A DNA stretch of 64,000 nt from Gammaproteobacteria bacterium (GTDB taxonomy: Bacteria; Pseudomonadota; Gammaproteobacteria; SURF-13). The stretch's first letter is position 1. Each line of letters begins with the position of its first letter. Shown one piece after another: positions 27,837-40,760 of this stretch. The position numbers were made by a program, and so were the translations under genes. The notes below the pieces were generated by a model. It made no database searches and was not told the DNA's origin. It was given only the letters and a program-made list of their open reading frames with translations. Location: contig JAUXUQ010000022.1 of NCBI GenBank assembly GCA_030680605.1, positions 1 to 64,000 on the forward strand. The letters are read 5' to 3'.

Positions 27837-27910
27837 CCGGTTACACTTTTACGTTTAACAATGGCCGCCAGAGGCCACGCCCAAGCTTCGGGTATGGATA
27901 TTAAACTTAA

Positions 27911-27925
27911 TGAGAATGATTTGCA
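27911..27925. promoter_or_regulatory. Probable Fur box upstream of the receptor gene
   Basis: TGAGAAT G ATTTGCA matches the 7-1-7 Fur consensus TGATAAT N ATTATCA at 11 of 14 positions. It lies 75 bases before the receptor start on the minus strand. Confidence 0.65.
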
Positions 27926-27999
27926 ATAGCATTTATGCTTTATGTCTGACTTATGGAAAAGCGGGCGAAACGGAGGCACACAGGGCTTGCAATTTAAAT

Positions 28000-28018
28000 A
28001 TCAATGATTATCATTTGC
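28000..28018. promoter_or_regulatory. Fur box between the receptor gene and the small unknown gene
   Basis: The central 13 bases AATGATTATCATT differ from the Fur consensus at one position. It lies 39 bases before the GTG start at 28057 and could repress in both directions. Confidence 0.8.
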
Positions 28019-28056
28019 ATTAAGATAGGTTTGTTTTGCACACGAGGGAACCATCC

Positions 28057-28341
28057 GTGCGTTACAGCGTTGATGCCTGGCTGGAAAACGGCGCGCCTCG
28101 CCTGCGGCTGGTGGACGAACGGGGGGCGGTGCGCCTGGATTGGGTTTGCCGGAAGGATGCCGGGCGTGACTGCGCGGCGCGCACCGAGCTCCAGCGCCTG
28201 TTCAAGGACTTGTTTCTCCTTGCCGGCACGGCGCGGATGTGCGGGATCGGTACCGTTGGGCAGGCGCTGGCCGATGCCTGCCTGACGTGCGGCGAATGCG
28301 CGCCGGAGCCCACGCGCGGCGCGGGCGCACAATCCCGCTAA
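28057..28341 (+). CDS. Small Fur-controlled protein of unknown function
   Basis: A 94-residue cytosolic protein. Start GTG at 28057 is chosen because GAGG lies at good distance; a TTG at 28036 is the alternative. The sequence has several Cys (VCRKDAGRDC in the middle; CLTCGEC near the C-terminus), which could bind metal. No family is recognised. Its position right after a Fur box, between the receptor and tonB, points to an iron-related role. It is convergent with tonB. Confidence 0.6.
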   Translation: MRYSVDAWLENGAPRLRLVDERGAVRLDWVCRKDAGRDCAARTELQRLFKDLFLLAGTARMCGIGTVGQALADACLTCGECAPEPTRGAGAQSR

Positions 28342-28379
28342 GGCATCTCTCTGATCAAGTCCGCTCGAAGGAATCGAGC

Positions 28380-29105
28380 TTAACGCTGAAGCCGGTAAGC
28401 GACGGGAATGGTAAGCATTGCCTGTTGCCAGGAGGGATTCTGTTCCAGTTCCAGCGGCGTGGAGGCGCGCAGCACTTTCAGGGCATCCTGATCGAGCGCC
28501 TCATGCCCGGAGCTTTGCTGGATTTCCGCATGCAGCAGGCGGCCGTCTGCGCCGATGATGGCCTTGATTAGCACCTGCCCTTCCCAGCCGTTGCGCCGGG
28601 CAAGGTAGGGGTAGCGTTTCAACGCCTCCATCCGGCGCCACAACAGATCAGCCAGCCAGCCGGTGTCAACAACGGCGGACGGGGGGGACGCCTCCGGTTC
28701 ACTCGGCTGTGCCTGTGCTATGACGGGGACGGGGGCGGCGGACACCGCTGCCTGTTGCTGAACCGGGGCAACGGCCTCGGTCACGGCGGGTGCCTCAGGG
28801 ACGGCCTGCCGGGCCACAACCGGATCGGGCGTAACAACACGGCTTGGGCGCGGAACGGGAGGCGGCGCAGGCGGTTGCGCCTGCGCCACGAGCGGCTCGG
28901 CTGGCTTTACCTGCGCTACGGGTGTCTGCGCGGGAGCGGCTGACAGGAACGCCACATCCCAGCGAAACGACTCCGGCAGCGAGGGTTTTTCAGCCCCCAT
29001 GATGGCGAACAGGATCAGGCCGCCGAGCGCGCCATGCAGCACCAGTGACGTACTCCAGCCATCCAGGCGCCCGGGGCGATAGCCCTCGAACACGACCGCG
29101 CTCAT
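28380..29105 (-). CDS. tonB: Energy transducer TonB
   Basis: A 241-residue TonB. A single membrane helix (about 18-38, STSLVLHGALGGLILFAIMG with the conserved His-bearing face), a Pro/Ala/Val-rich periplasmic spacer (about 50-145), and a C-terminal TonB domain (about 150-241) with RYPYLARRNGWEGQV are visible. It couples the proton motive force to outer membrane receptors. Last gene of exbB-exbD-tonB; overlaps exbD by four bases. Confidence 0.92.
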   Translation of the reverse strand: MSAVVFEGYRPGRLDGWSTSLVLHGALGGLILFAIMGAEKPSLPESFRWDVAFLSAAPAQTPVAQVKPAEPLVAQAQPPAPPPVPRPSRVVTPDPVVARQAVPEAPAVTEAVAPVQQQAAVSAAPVPVIAQAQPSEPEASPPSAVVDTGWLADLLWRRMEALKRYPYLARRNGWEGQVLIKAIIGADGRLLHAEIQQSSGHEALDQDALKVLRASTPLELEQNPSWQQAMLTIPVAYRLQR

Positions 29106-29476
29106 GAGCGCTCCACTTCCAGGCTGACCTGCGTAAAGCCGGCGTCTTTAACGGTATCCACCAGCGTCACAAAACGCTCCAGCAGGGTGGCACGATCCGC
29201 GCGCACGATAATCGGCGTTTCCCTGGCATAGCTTCCCAGCGCGACGTCCAAGGCATCCATCGCCACCGCCTGCTGATTCACGTACACGCCGCCGTCGGAC
29301 TGGAGCGTGATCACCACCGGCTTTTCCAGCGCTGCCGTAGCGTGTCTGGCCTTGGCCAGTTCCACGGGAATCTGGCCCGTGGAAATAAAGGTGGCGGTGG
29401 TAAGCACGATGACCAGCAGCACCAGCATCACGTCCACCAGCGGGATGACGTTGATCTGATCCAGGTCATGATCCAT
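29102..29476 (-). CDS. exbD: ExbD biopolymer transport protein
   Basis: A 124-residue protein with one membrane helix (about 9-29) that carries the essential proton-channel Asp (VIPLVDVMLVLLVI) and a periplasmic domain. It forms the proton-driven motor with ExbB and TonB. It overlaps exbB by 11 bases and tonB by 4, so the three are co-translated. Confidence 0.95.
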   Translation of the reverse strand: MDHDLDQINVIPLVDVMLVLLVIVLTTATFISTGQIPVELAKARHATAALEKPVVITLQSDGGVYVNQQAVAMDALDVALGSYARETPIIVRADRATLLERFVTLVDTVKDAGFTQVSLEVERS

Positions 29477-29900
29477 GCAGCACCCCGGCCTGGTAGCGGG
29501 TGACCAGCTCCTTCACGCGCCGCCGCAGCATGTTATTCATCGCCACGCAGGGAATGGCGACCAGCAGGCCCACGGCCGTGGCCTTGAGCGCCAGGCTCAA
29601 ACCCACCATGATGGAGCGCACGTCCATGTTGCCCTCCGTGCCCATGGTGTGAAAAGTGAGCATGATGCCGAACACCGTGCCGAGCAGGCCGATGTAGGGG
29701 GCGTTGGCCGCCACGGTGCCGATCACGGTCAGCCGCCGGGTCAACTCGGTTTCGAGCGCCTGGGCGCTGGGAAACGCCGCCACATCAATGCGCCGGTACA
29801 GGGACAGCCGCTCCACGGTAATGGCGACCGCCCACATGCTGAGCAGCACCAGCGTACCGATGACGCCGTAGTCAATCAAACTGGCAAGCAGGGTCATCAT
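29466..29900 (-). CDS. exbB: ExbB/TolQ family motor protein
   Basis: A 144-residue membrane protein of the short ExbB type. Helices lie at about 10-28, 65-85 and 100-125, with NAPYIGLLGTVFGIMLTF and ALKATAVGLLVAIPCVAMNN, the conserved Thr/Ala-rich pore segments. First gene of the exbB-exbD-tonB operon. A near-perfect Fur box stands 32 bases upstream. Confidence 0.95.
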   Translation of the reverse strand: MMTLLASLIDYGVIGTLVLLSMWAVAITVERLSLYRRIDVAAFPSAQALETELTRRLTVIGTVAANAPYIGLLGTVFGIMLTFHTMGTEGNMDVRSIMVGLSLALKATAVGLLVAIPCVAMNNMLRRRVKELVTRYQAGVLHGS

Positions 29901-29931
29901 TCAGCACTCATGAAATTCTGTGGTTCTAAAT

Positions 29932-29950
29932 GATAATTGTAATCATTATC
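29932..29950. promoter_or_regulatory. Fur box of the exbB-exbD-tonB operon
   Basis: Nineteen bases matching the Fur consensus GATAATGATAATCATTATC at 17 of 19 positions (mismatches at the seventh and eighth). Located 32 bases upstream of the exbB start. Confidence 0.9.
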
Positions 29951-30050
29951 AATCTTGGGGTCAATACGGCTGTCAAGGCGCCCCCTATGAGGCAGGTGGC
30001 TCATTTTAAGGGCCGGAGCAACCAGTCCGGTGGTCAGTGGCGAGGGGCCG

Positions 30051-30473
30051 CTAGAGCGGCTTAACAACGGCGAGGATGACGATAGCAAGCAGCAGCAGCA
30101 CCGGGGCTTCGTTGACCCAGCGATAAAACATGTGGCTTTTGCGCTTGCGCTCAAATTGAAGGTCGCGCATCAGCTTGTAGCAGTAAATGTGATAAGCAAT
30201 GAGCAGCAGCACCAAAAATAATTTGGCGTGCAGCCAACCTTGGTTGGAATAAAGCGCCCAGGCATAATCCCACAGCATCCATAGTCCGAACAGGGTGGTC
30301 AGGATGGCCCACGGCGTGATGAAGAAAAACAGCTTGTGCTCCATGACCTTGAAGCGCTCGTTGCCGGCGGCGTCCTCGCACTGCGCGTGATAGACAAACA
30401 GGCGCGGGAGATAGAACAGGCCTGCAAACCAGCTCACCATGAAGATGACGTGAAAGGCCTTGACCCAGAGCAT
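30051..30473 (-). CDS. hemJ: Protoporphyrinogen oxidase HemJ
   Basis: A 140-residue membrane protein of the UPF0093/HemJ family, which oxidises protoporphyrinogen IX in haem synthesis. Four helices; conserved His in KAFHVIFMVSWFAGLFYLPRL (about 5-25) and in the KLFLVLLLIAYHIYCYK block, and the R-x5-N-E-x-P end (RWVNEAP). It lies just beyond the Fur box but transcribes separately from exbB. Confidence 0.92.
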   Translation of the reverse strand: MLWVKAFHVIFMVSWFAGLFYLPRLFVYHAQCEDAAGNERFKVMEHKLFFFITPWAILTTLFGLWMLWDYAWALYSNQGWLHAKLFLVLLLIAYHIYCYKLMRDLQFERKRKSHMFYRWVNEAPVLLLLAIVILAVVKPL

Positions 30474-30501
30474 GATAGACGCGCTTGCGCGAACACCCCG
30501 A

Positions 30502-33455
<2,954 letters not shown>

Positions 33456-33500
33456 TTATAGCAGGGTTTGGATCCCGCTGTGTTTCACGTGGAACAGCGG

Positions 33501-34604
33501 TTACAGGCGCATGGGCATGATGACATACTTGCTGTGTTCATCGCCTACGGCCTGAATAAGACAACTGCTGTTCGCGTCGCTGAGGGTCATTTGCACGCGC
33601 TCTCCCGGTGTGGCGCCTATGGCATCCAGCAGGTAGGTGATATTGAATCCTATCCGCAGCTCCGGCCCCTCGTACTCAACAGCGACCTCCTCATCTGCCT
33701 CTTCCTGTTCCGGGTTGTGCGTATGCATCCTGATCACACCCGCCTCCAGCTGCAACGCCACGCTCCTCAGTTTCTCATTTGAGATAACGGCGGTGCGTAC
33801 CAGCCCCTGCCGCAAGAGTTCCCGGTCTGCAGTCACGACTTTATCGCCTCCGCGCGGTAGCACCCGCTGGTAATCCGGGAACCGTCCGTCGATTTGCTTG
33901 GTTGTTAGTGTGATGCCGTCAGCAGAAAACTGGATGTGGTTCGTGCTCACCGTTACTCCCACCGGCTGCTCCGACCCCTCCAGTATACGGGCGAGCTCAA
34001 GCACAGCCTTACGCGGCACGATCACCTGCTGTGGCTCGCTCGCGCTCCCTCCCGGCAACGCCATGCTACACATGGCCAAGCGGTGCCCATCTGTCGCAAC
34101 CGCGTGGAGTTGCGTGTCGGTGATCTCCAACAACAAGCCATTCAGGTAATAACGCACGTCCTGCTGCGCCATGGCAAACTGGGTACGATCCAGCAGCCGT
34201 TTCAGTTCTGCTTGGGTCATCCGCAGGCTGGTCTTCGCGGTTTGTGTGCCTACCTGTGGAAAATCTGCCGCTGGCAGGGTAACCAGGCTAAACCGGCTCT
34301 TGCCGGCGCGCAGGGTTGCCTTGCCTTTTTCCTCTGTGAGCTCGATGATTGACTGCTCTGGCAGTGTTCGCACGATATCCAGCAGCTTCCGCGCGGGCAG
34401 CGTTATAGCCCCATCCTGCCCACCGTCGTGTCCTGTGGAGACCTTGGCCTCTATCTCAAGATCGGTTCCCGTGAGGGTAATCTTCCCCTGCTCCAAGGAC
34501 AACAAGACATTTGCCAGGATGGGGAGCGTATGCTTGCGTTCGATGACACCGGTAACCAGCTGTAACGGCTTTAGTAAGGCTTCTCGCTGTATGCTAAGTT
34601 TCAT
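33501..34604 (-). CDS. dnaN: DNA polymerase III sliding clamp (beta subunit)
   Basis: A 367-residue ring clamp of three repeated domains. N-terminal MKLSIQREALLKPLQLVTGVIE fits in separate blocks with the family, and the C-terminus ends with the canonical YVIMPMRL. Start at 34604 replaces a longer frame without homology. It lies downstream of dnaA in the same direction. Confidence 0.98.
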   Translation of the reverse strand: MKLSIQREALLKPLQLVTGVIERKHTLPILANVLLSLEQGKITLTGTDLEIEAKVSTGHDGGQDGAITLPARKLLDIVRTLPEQSIIELTEEKGKATLRAGKSRFSLVTLPAADFPQVGTQTAKTSLRMTQAELKRLLDRTQFAMAQQDVRYYLNGLLLEITDTQLHAVATDGHRLAMCSMALPGGSASEPQQVIVPRKAVLELARILEGSEQPVGVTVSTNHIQFSADGITLTTKQIDGRFPDYQRVLPRGGDKVVTADRELLRQGLVRTAVISNEKLRSVALQLEAGVIRMHTHNPEQEEADEEVAVEYEGPELRIGFNITYLLDAIGATPGERVQMTLSDANSSCLIQAVGDEHSKYVIMPMRL

Positions 34605-34790
34605 TAAAGTCTTCCTTAATTTACTCTTGAGGTTGTTATAGGGCGCCCCGCACACGGGATAACAAAAAAAATTACATTAAATCATAGTATTACGTTATAA
34701 TCCCACAAGCCATCCCTGTGGATAACTCATGCTGGGACAGGGGTAGAAAATGCCTGCCGTGTCTCCAGGAAATGTACCCACAGGATATCC
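34605..34790. other. AT-rich dnaA-dnaN spacer with a DnaA box (candidate origin)
   Basis: A 186-base spacer with an AT-rich tract (about 34660-34700) and one perfect DnaA box, TGTGGATAA (34717-34725, the complement of TTATCCACA). It may be the dnaN promoter under DnaA control or part of oriC. I see no cluster of further perfect boxes, nor any in the dnaA-rpmH spacer. Confidence 0.45.
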
Positions 34791-36122
34791 TCAGGTTGTA
34801 AGCGTCCGTACCAATATAGAGTGGTCTTCGCTGAAGCGGGCGTCAGACTCACGCAAAGAGGCGACCTTGCGCGAGGCATGCAGCACTGTTGTGTGGTCGC
34901 GGCCACCAAAGGCACGGCCGATTTCCGGCAGGCTGTGGTTGGTAAGCTCTTTAGACAGTGCCATGGCCATCTGCCGGGGCCGCGCCATGGTGCGCGTGCG
35001 TTGCGGAGAAAGCAGGTCGGCAACGCGGATTTTGTAATATTCAGCGACCGTCTTCTGGATGTTTTCAATGGTGACCTGTTTGTCCTGGATGGCAAGCAGG
35101 TCACGCAAGGCATCTTTGGCAAAGTCCAGCGTAATGGGCTGGCCGGTGAAGTTCGAGTTGGCAACTACGCGTCGCAGCGCACCCTCTAGCTCGCGAATGT
35201 TGGAACGGAAGCGTTTGGCGATAAAAAAAGCGACCTCGTGTGGCAAGCTGACCTCGGATAGCGCGGCCTTGCTCATCAGGATGGCAACACGTGTCTCAAG
35301 CTCCGCAGGCTCGATTATGACAGACAGGCCCCAGCCCACACGCGAGACCAGCCGCTCCTCGAGCCCGCGTACCTCTTTGGGGTAGCGGTCACAGGTCAGA
35401 ACAACCTGGCGCTGACCCTCAAGCAGTGCGTTAAAGGTGTGAAAAAACTCTTCCTGTGAACGCTCCTTGCCGGCAAAGAACTGAATGTCATCGATAAGCA
35501 GCGCATCCACAGAACGGTAAAAGCGTTTAAAGTCGGCCATGGTGTTGTGTTGCAATGCCTTGACCATGTCCGCGACGAACCGCTCTGAGTGAAGATAAAC
35601 CACACGCGCCTCAGGCCGGGCCAGCTTGATGTGATTGCCGATGCCGTGGAGCAGGTGGGTCTTGCCCAGCCCCACACCACCGTAAATGAACAGGGGGTTA
35701 TAGGCGCTGCCGGGGCGCTCTCCGACCTGGCAGGCAGCGGCATGCGCGAGCTGGTTTGATTTGCCGGCGATAAAGTTGCTGAAGGTGTAGTCGGCGTTAA
35801 GGGTGTTTTGATACGCCGTGTCCCCGGGGTGGGCCCGGCGGGTGCTGGCGGCCGATGCAGGCGCAGTGGCTGGTGGAGGGCTGTGCCGCTCGCCTACCTC
35901 GAGCGTTACCTGGGGAGAGAGGCCGCTTTTGAGGTCGCTAATAATTTCGATGATGCGTGTAAGGTAGCGATCGTAGACCCAATCCAGCACAAAGCGGTTG
36001 GGCGCAAGCAGCCGTATGCTGCTGCCATCCTCGATAGCATGCAGCGGGCGTATCCAGTTATTGAATTCTTGCGCGGACAGCCCCGCCTCGAGGTGCCCGA
36101 GGCACTTCTCCCAGAGTCCCAC
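34791..36122 (-). CDS. dnaA: Chromosomal replication initiator DnaA
   Basis: A 443-residue AAA+ initiator starting with GTG. Domain I (about 1-75), a short domain II linker, domain III with Walker [10 protein letters not shown] (148-156) and Walker [10 protein letters not shown], and domain IV with the DNA-binding signature [10 protein letters not shown] near residue 412. First gene of the dnaA-dnaN-gyrB block, divergent from rpmH. Confidence 0.98.
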   Translation of the reverse strand: MGLWEKCLGHLEAGLSAQEFNNWIRPLHAIEDGSSIRLLAPNRFVLDWVYDRYLTRIIEIISDLKSGLSPQVTLEVGERHSPPPATAPASAASTRRAHPGDTAYQNTLNADYTFSNFIAGKSNQLAHAAACQVGERPGSAYNPLFIYGGVGLGKTHLLHGIGNHIKLARPEARVVYLHSERFVADMVKALQHNTMADFKRFYRSVDALLIDDIQFFAGKERSQEEFFHTFNALLEGQRQVVLTCDRYPKEVRGLEERLVSRVGWGLSVIIEPAELETRVAILMSKAALSEVSLPHEVAFFIAKRFRSNIRELEGALRRVVANSNFTGQPITLDFAKDALRDLLAIQDKQVTIENIQKTVAEYYKIRVADLLSPQRTRTMARPRQMAMALSKELTNHSLPEIGRAFGGRDHTTVLHASRKVASLRESDARFSEDHSILVRTLTT

Positions 36123-36297
36123 GGTTTACAGTCCTGCTTGTATGAATGTCTTCGACGTTATCGCTGGAGTGTATACCTGCCAAGGGGTGTTCGCCATAGT
36201 TGGTGTTGGGCGTCGGCCAGAAACAAACACTGATTGACGGGCAGAGACAGACTTGGCATACTTCGCGTTTAATTTTAGCGGCATAACGCGAGCCCTC

Positions 36298-36432
36298 ATG
36301 AAACGTACTTATCAGCCAAGCAAACTGAAGCGCGCCCGTGTTCACGGCTTTCGTGCCCGCATGAGCACCAAGGGCGGTCGCAAAATTCTGAACGCGCGCC
36401 GCGCCAAGGGCCGTGCGCGGCTGAGCGCCTGA
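36298..36432 (+). CDS. rpmH: 50S ribosomal protein L34
   Basis: A 44-residue, very basic protein: starts [19 protein letters not shown], then [19 protein letters not shown], ending LSA, the universal L34 pattern. It begins the rpmH-rnpA-yidD-yidC-mnmE cluster and is divergent from dnaA with a 175-base spacer. Confidence 0.98.
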   Translation: MKRTYQPSKLKRARVHGFRARMSTKGGRKILNARRAKGRARLSA

Positions 36433-36441
36433 CGCGCGGCA

Positions 36442-36807
36442 TTGACCCCGGGCGTATTCCGCTACACCAGAAATCTCAGGCTTGTTTCAGCGGCAGACTT
36501 CCGGCGGGTTTTTGATCACCCGCAAAAAAAGGCGGGAGACAGGTATTTCACGCTGCTGGCCCAGCAAAACAACACCGGCAACGCGCGTCTCGGCCTCGCT
36601 GTTTCAAGCAAAACCATACGCACTGCTGCGGCGCGCAACCGCATAAAGAGGATCGTGCGAGAGACATTCCGCCTCCGCAGGCAGCACCTGGATGCGCTGG
36701 ATTTTGTGGTCATTCCGCGCCAGGGCGCTGTCCTGAAGAATAAACGCGAGCTGCACGCTATCCTTGACAAGGCCTGGTCCAGTTTTATCCAATGCAACAA
36801 ATCCTGA
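36442..36807 (+). CDS. rnpA: Ribonuclease P protein component
   Basis: A 121-residue basic protein that assists the RNase P RNA in 5' maturation of tRNA. It contains the RNR motif block [16 protein letters not shown] (about 62-77) and RLGLAVSSK. The start is TTG at 36442, nine bases after rpmH; a later start is possible. It overlaps yidD by 16 bases. Confidence 0.95.
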   Translation: MTPGVFRYTRNLRLVSAADFRRVFDHPQKKAGDRYFTLLAQQNNTGNARLGLAVSSKTIRTAAARNRIKRIVRETFRLRRQHLDALDFVVIPRQGAVLKNKRELHAILDKAWSSFIQCNKS

Positions 36808-37022
36808 TCTTTCTGCTCCGCATCTATCGCTATCTGTTCAGCCCCTGGCTGGGCAGTCACTGTCGCTTTGAGCCGAGCTGCTCATGTTACGCACAGACCG
36901 CCATTCAGCGGCATGGTGCGCTGCGTGGAGGTTGGCTTACCGTGCGTCGGCTCGCACGCTGCCACCCGTGGCGGCCGGGGGGTTATGACCCGGTGCCGAC
37001 GCGCAAGGAGCAGTTGACATGA
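36792..37022 (+). CDS. yidD: Membrane protein insertion efficiency factor YidD
   Basis: A 76-residue protein with the YidD pattern: [54 protein letters not shown]. Invariant Cys residues are present. It helps YidC insert inner membrane proteins. Overlaps rnpA by 16 bases and yidC by 4. Confidence 0.97.
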   Translation: MQQILIFLLRIYRYLFSPWLGSHCRFEPSCSCYAQTAIQRHGALRGGWLTVRRLARCHPWRPGGYDPVPTRKEQLT

Positions 37023-38692
37023 ACAGTGACAACATGCGGCTGATTTTGTTTTTGTCGTTGGGCTTTATCCTGTTTCTGATCTGGCAGGCATGGGTGCAGG
37101 ATCACGCCCCAGTGCCGGAAACGGCCGCCACCCTGGCGCAACCCGCCCCCAACAATGCCGATATCCCGGCGTTGCAAACCCCTGCCCCAACGCTCGCGGA
37201 GGCGCAGGCCGAGACCACGCCCGCCCCCAATGCGAGGAGTGCTGTGACCGCCCTGCCTACGGCCCAGCGGGTGCGCGTGGTGACGGATGTGCTGGATCTG
37301 GAAATCGACACCCTGGGCGGCGATCTGCGCCAGCTGGATCTGCTCGCCTATGCCGCCAAGGCGGGTAAGCCTGAGCGCTTTCGCTTGTTGTCCGAAACAC
37401 CGGCCCGGTTGTTCGTCGTGCAAAGCGGGCTTCTCGCAGGGGTCAACGGCCCGGATCATCATGCCCAATTCACGGCGGAGCAAACCGAGTATCGCCTGGA
37501 AGAGGGTCAGGACAGCTTGCCGGTGCGCCTGCGCTGGACCAGCCCGGAAGGCGTAGTGGTAGAAAAGACTTACACCTTCGGCCGCAGCAGTTACGAGATC
37601 AAGGTGGCGCATGTGGTGAACAACACCACCGCGCAAGAACTCAAGGCCCATGCCTACGGGCAGATGCAGCGGGTCGAAGACACGACCAATCAGTCGAGCT
37701 TTATTTATACCTATATGGGCGGCGTGATTACCAGCCCGGAAAATAAATACGAAAAAATCGACTTCGGCCAGATGAGCAGCCAGAACCTGAACCGCGATAT
37801 TAAGGGTGGTTGGGCCGCCATGCTGCAACATTATTTTGTCGGCGCCTGGGTGCCGCCGGCGGGCGAAAACAGCCACTACTACAGCAAGGCGCTACGCGAG
37901 GGCTTGGACAGCCCGCGCTATATTCTGGGCCTGGTGGGCCCGGAGCGCCTGATCAAGCCGGGTGAAACCGCCACCCTCGGCCTCACGCTTTATATCGGCC
38001 CCAAGATTCAAAGCCAGCTGGAGGTGGTCGCGCCGGGGCTCGAGCTCACCGTAGACTACGGCATTCTCACCATGCTGGCACAGCCGCTGTTCTGGTTGCT
38101 GGAGCACATACACAGCGTGGTGAAGAACTGGGGCTGGTCGATCGTGTTGCTCACCCTGGTAATCAAGCTGGTGTTTTATCCTCTGTCAGCGGCGAGCTAC
38201 CGCTCGATGGCCAATATGCGCCGTTTGCAGCCGCGCATCGTAAGCATCCGCGAGCGCTTTGGTGATGACCGCCAGCGCATGAGCCAGGCCATGATGGAGT
38301 TGTACAAGACCGAAAAGATCAATCCGCTCGGCGGTTGTCTGCCGGTACTGGTACAGATCCCTGTGTTTATCGCACTCTACTGGGTGCTGCTGGAGAGCGT
38401 CGAGCTGCGGCAGGCGACATTTATACTATGGCTCAACGATCTGTCCAGCAAGGATCCGTACTACGTGTTGCCGCTGCTGATGGGCGCCACCATGTTTATA
38501 CAGATGAAGCTCAGCCCGCCACCACCGGACCCCCTGCAGGCCAAGGTGATGATGGCGCTGCCGGTCATCTTTACCTTTTTCTTCGCCTTCTTTCCGTCCG
38601 GGCTGGTGCTGTACTGGGTGGCGAATAATGCCCTCTCGATTCTGCAGCAGTGGCACGTCACGCGCAAAGTAGAGGCCGCGGCGAGAGGCTAG
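37019..38692 (+). CDS. yidC: Membrane protein insertase YidC
   Basis: A 557-residue inner membrane insertase. First helix about 6-24, a long periplasmic beta-sandwich domain (about 60-340), then the conserved five-helix core (about 355-545) with [19 protein letters not shown] and the [21 protein letters not shown] block. Length fits proteobacterial YidC (548 aa in E. coli). It overlaps yidD by 4 bases. Confidence 0.97.
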   Translation: MNSDNMRLILFLSLGFILFLIWQAWVQDHAPVPETAATLAQPAPNNADIPALQTPAPTLAEAQAETTPAPNARSAVTALPTAQRVRVVTDVLDLEIDTLGGDLRQLDLLAYAAKAGKPERFRLLSETPARLFVVQSGLLAGVNGPDHHAQFTAEQTEYRLEEGQDSLPVRLRWTSPEGVVVEKTYTFGRSSYEIKVAHVVNNTTAQELKAHAYGQMQRVEDTTNQSSFIYTYMGGVITSPENKYEKIDFGQMSSQNLNRDIKGGWAAMLQHYFVGAWVPPAGENSHYYSKALREGLDSPRYILGLVGPERLIKPGETATLGLTLYIGPKIQSQLEVVAPGLELTVDYGILTMLAQPLFWLLEHIHSVVKNWGWSIVLLTLVIKLVFYPLSAASYRSMANMRRLQPRIVSIRERFGDDRQRMSQAMMELYKTEKINPLGGCLPVLVQIPVFIALYWVLLESVELRQATFILWLNDLSSKDPYYVLPLLMGATMFIQMKLSPPPPDPLQAKVMMALPVIFTFFFAFFPSGLVLYWVANNALSILQQWHVTRKVEAAARG

Positions 38693-38715
38693 TCGTTGGT
38701 GGCGAGCAAAAAGCC

Positions 38716-40101
38716 ATGTCTTTACTAGCCCCGGATTCCTTACCCCCAGCGTCTGGTTTTGCCGATACCATTGTTGCCATTGCCACACCGCCGGGCCGCG
38801 GCGGCGTCGGTGTGGTGCGCGTCTCCGGCCCGGCCGTGCCTGCCATTGCCCAGCAGTTTCTGGGCAAACTCCCCTCACCCCGATACGCCGAGTACACGAG
38901 CTTCCGCGATCACGAAGGCATGCCGCTGGATCGTGGACTGGCGCTCTACTTTCCTGCGCCGCACTCCTTCACGGGCGAGCACGTGCTGGAGCTGCATGGC
39001 CACGGCGGCCCGGTGGTTATGGACTTGCTGTTGCAGCGCGTGATCAATCTGGGCGCGCGCCTGGCGCGGGCGGGCGAATTTTCCGAGCGCGCATTTCTCA
39101 ATGGCAAGCTGGACCTTGCCCAGGCTGAGGCCATTGCCGACCTGATTGAAAGCAGCACCGAGCAGGCTGCGCGGGCGGCGCAACGTTCGCTGGCAGGAGA
39201 CTTCTCGGCACGCATTCGCAAGCTTATAGAACAGATAACGGAGTTGCGCGCCCATGTCGAAGCTGCCATCGACTTCGCCGATGACGACGTGGATTTTCTG
39301 TCGGCGCCGCACGTGGGCGAGCGCGCGCAGACATTGTTACGTGACCTCGATGCCGTTTTGGCTGGCGCACGTCAGGGCAGTTTGCTGCGCGAGGGTTTGC
39401 GGGTAGTGATCACGGGCCGGCCGAATGTGGGCAAATCGAGCTTGTTGAATTGTCTGGCCGGGCGCGAGGCCGCGATAGTTACCGGCATTCCCGGCACCAC
39501 GCGCGACGTGCTGCGCGAGGCGATCCAGCTCAATGGGTTGCCGTTGCACCTGATGGATACGGCAGGCATGCGGGAAAGCGGCGACATCATAGAACAGGAA
39601 GGCATGCGGCGGGCGCAGGCCGAGCTGGCGCAGGCGGATCATGTGCTGCTGGTGGTGGATGATGTGGCAGGTCTCGCCGCAGAAGATCGAGCCACAATCG
39701 CGGCCATGTCCGCAGACGTTGCACTCACCGTTGTTTCCAACAAGTGTGATCTCAGCCGCCGCCCGCCGCAGCGCGAGGATGAGACAGCCCACGCCGTTGT
39801 CAGGTTGTCGGCGACAACCGGCGCCGGCATGGATTTGCTGCGCGAGCGGTTGCAGGAAAGTGCGGGCTATCTGGGCGCGAGCGCCGGTATCTTCAGTGCG
39901 CGCCGCCGCCATCTGGAGGCGCTGATACGTGCACGCGCGGCGCTGGAGAGCGGTTGCCAGCAATTACGCGCGCGGCGGGCGGGTGAGCTGTTGGCGGAAG
40001 AATTGCGTCAGGCGCAAAATGCGCTGGCGGAAATTACCGGGGCATTTACAACCGAGGATTTGCTGGGCCGGATTTTTTCCAGCTTTTGTATCGGCAAGTA
40101 A
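38716..40101 (+). CDS. mnmE: tRNA modification GTPase MnmE (TrmE)
   Basis: A 461-residue K+-activated GTPase that, with MnmG, installs 5-carboxymethylaminomethyl on U34 of tRNAs. N-terminal domain starts [16 protein letters not shown]. The G domain is embedded: GRPNVGKSS, then DTAG and NKCD. The C-terminus is the diagnostic FCIGK with the essential Cys. ATG 38716 is the start by homology. Its partner mnmG lies 19.8 kb away. Confidence 0.97.
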   Translation: MSLLAPDSLPPASGFADTIVAIATPPGRGGVGVVRVSGPAVPAIAQQFLGKLPSPRYAEYTSFRDHEGMPLDRGLALYFPAPHSFTGEHVLELHGHGGPVVMDLLLQRVINLGARLARAGEFSERAFLNGKLDLAQAEAIADLIESSTEQAARAAQRSLAGDFSARIRKLIEQITELRAHVEAAIDFADDDVDFLSAPHVGERAQTLLRDLDAVLAGARQGSLLREGLRVVITGRPNVGKSSLLNCLAGREAAIVTGIPGTTRDVLREAIQLNGLPLHLMDTAGMRESGDIIEQEGMRRAQAELAQADHVLLVVDDVAGLAAEDRATIAAMSADVALTVVSNKCDLSRRPPQREDETAHAVVRLSATTGAGMDLLRERLQESAGYLGASAGIFSARRRHLEALIRARAALESGCQQLRARRAGELLAEELRQAQNALAEITGAFTTEDLLGRIFSSFCIGK

Positions 40102-40103
40102 GC

Positions 40104-40457
40104 TCAATCATCGGCGGCCGGTTTCGCACGCAGCCGCTTCTTGTTGCCCTGTCTTGTTTTTGTCACCAGGATTTTTTCCCGCACTCTGCGCGGTACGCGG
40201 GTCTTGACGCGCTTGGGTGGCTGGTAATTCAGTCGCGCCACCTTGGCGCGCAGCTTTTGAATGCACAGGCGCTTGTTCAGGTGCTGGCTGCGCTCCTGCT
40301 GCGAGCTGACCCGCAGGCCGCTCGGCCGGTGAATAAGACGTACCGCGCTGTCGGTGGTGTTGACGTGCTGGCCACCTTTGCCACGGGCGCGGAAGGTTTG
40401 CAGAGCGCACTGCGCGAGCAGTCCGGCATCCGAGGCCGGCAGGGTGATTTTTGTCAT
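40104..40457 (-). CDS. Release factor-like GGQ domain protein
   Basis: A 117-residue protein of the RF-1/ArfB superfamily. The GGQ motif is RGKGGQHVN (GGQ 28-30), which hydrolyses peptidyl-tRNA on the ribosome. There is no codon-recognition domain. The basic C-terminus (KKRLRAKP) may occupy the mRNA channel, as in ribosome rescue factors. It is shorter than E. coli ArfB (140 aa) and nearer the peptide-chain-release-factor-like group. Convergent with mnmE, 2 bases apart. Confidence 0.88.
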   Translation of the reverse strand: MTKITLPASDAGLLAQCALQTFRARGKGGQHVNTTDSAVRLIHRPSGLRVSSQQERSQHLNKRLCIQKLRAKVARLNYQPPKRVKTRVPRRVREKILVTKTRQGNKKRLRAKPAADD

Positions 40458-40506
40458 GTGGGCGCGGCGGCGCTGAAAACGCAACCGGCGGGAGCAAGAC
40501 AAATGA

Positions 40507-40540
40507 CTTCGGCAGGCCCGCCAAGTCCGGCCTGCCGAAG
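40507..40540. terminator. Perfect 12-base hairpin
   Basis: 40507-40518 pairs exactly with 40529-40540, ten-base loop. It lies after the possible 23-residue membrane peptide and before the release factor-like gene on the minus strand. No T-run. Confidence 0.6.
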
Positions 40541-40550
40541 CTGTGCTGGA

Positions 40551-40622
40551 CTACATAAAGACGGCAAAAAAGGCAAAAGTGAAAATAAGCAGCAGTGTCG
40601 GCACCAAATCATCATCGCCCAT
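40551..40622 (-). CDS. Possible 23-residue membrane peptide
   Basis: A short minus-strand frame: MGDDDLVPT then an unbroken hydrophobic stretch LLLIFTFAFFAVFM. GGGGAG lies about ten bases upstream and a strong hairpin follows. This would be a small membrane protein, but size gives little statistical support and no family is recognised. Confidence 0.35.
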   Translation of the reverse strand: MGDDDLVPTLLLIFTFAFFAVFM

Positions 40623-40760
40623 GATACAAGCTCCCCTGATAAAGGTTTGTATGAGATGCTGGTTGGAACGCGCTTCCTGCGAGGCTACTCCCTGGCGATT
40701 GCTCACCGTTAATGCCCCTATACTTTATAGGTAAATAGTTGCGGTGGGAAGGGGTCGGTG

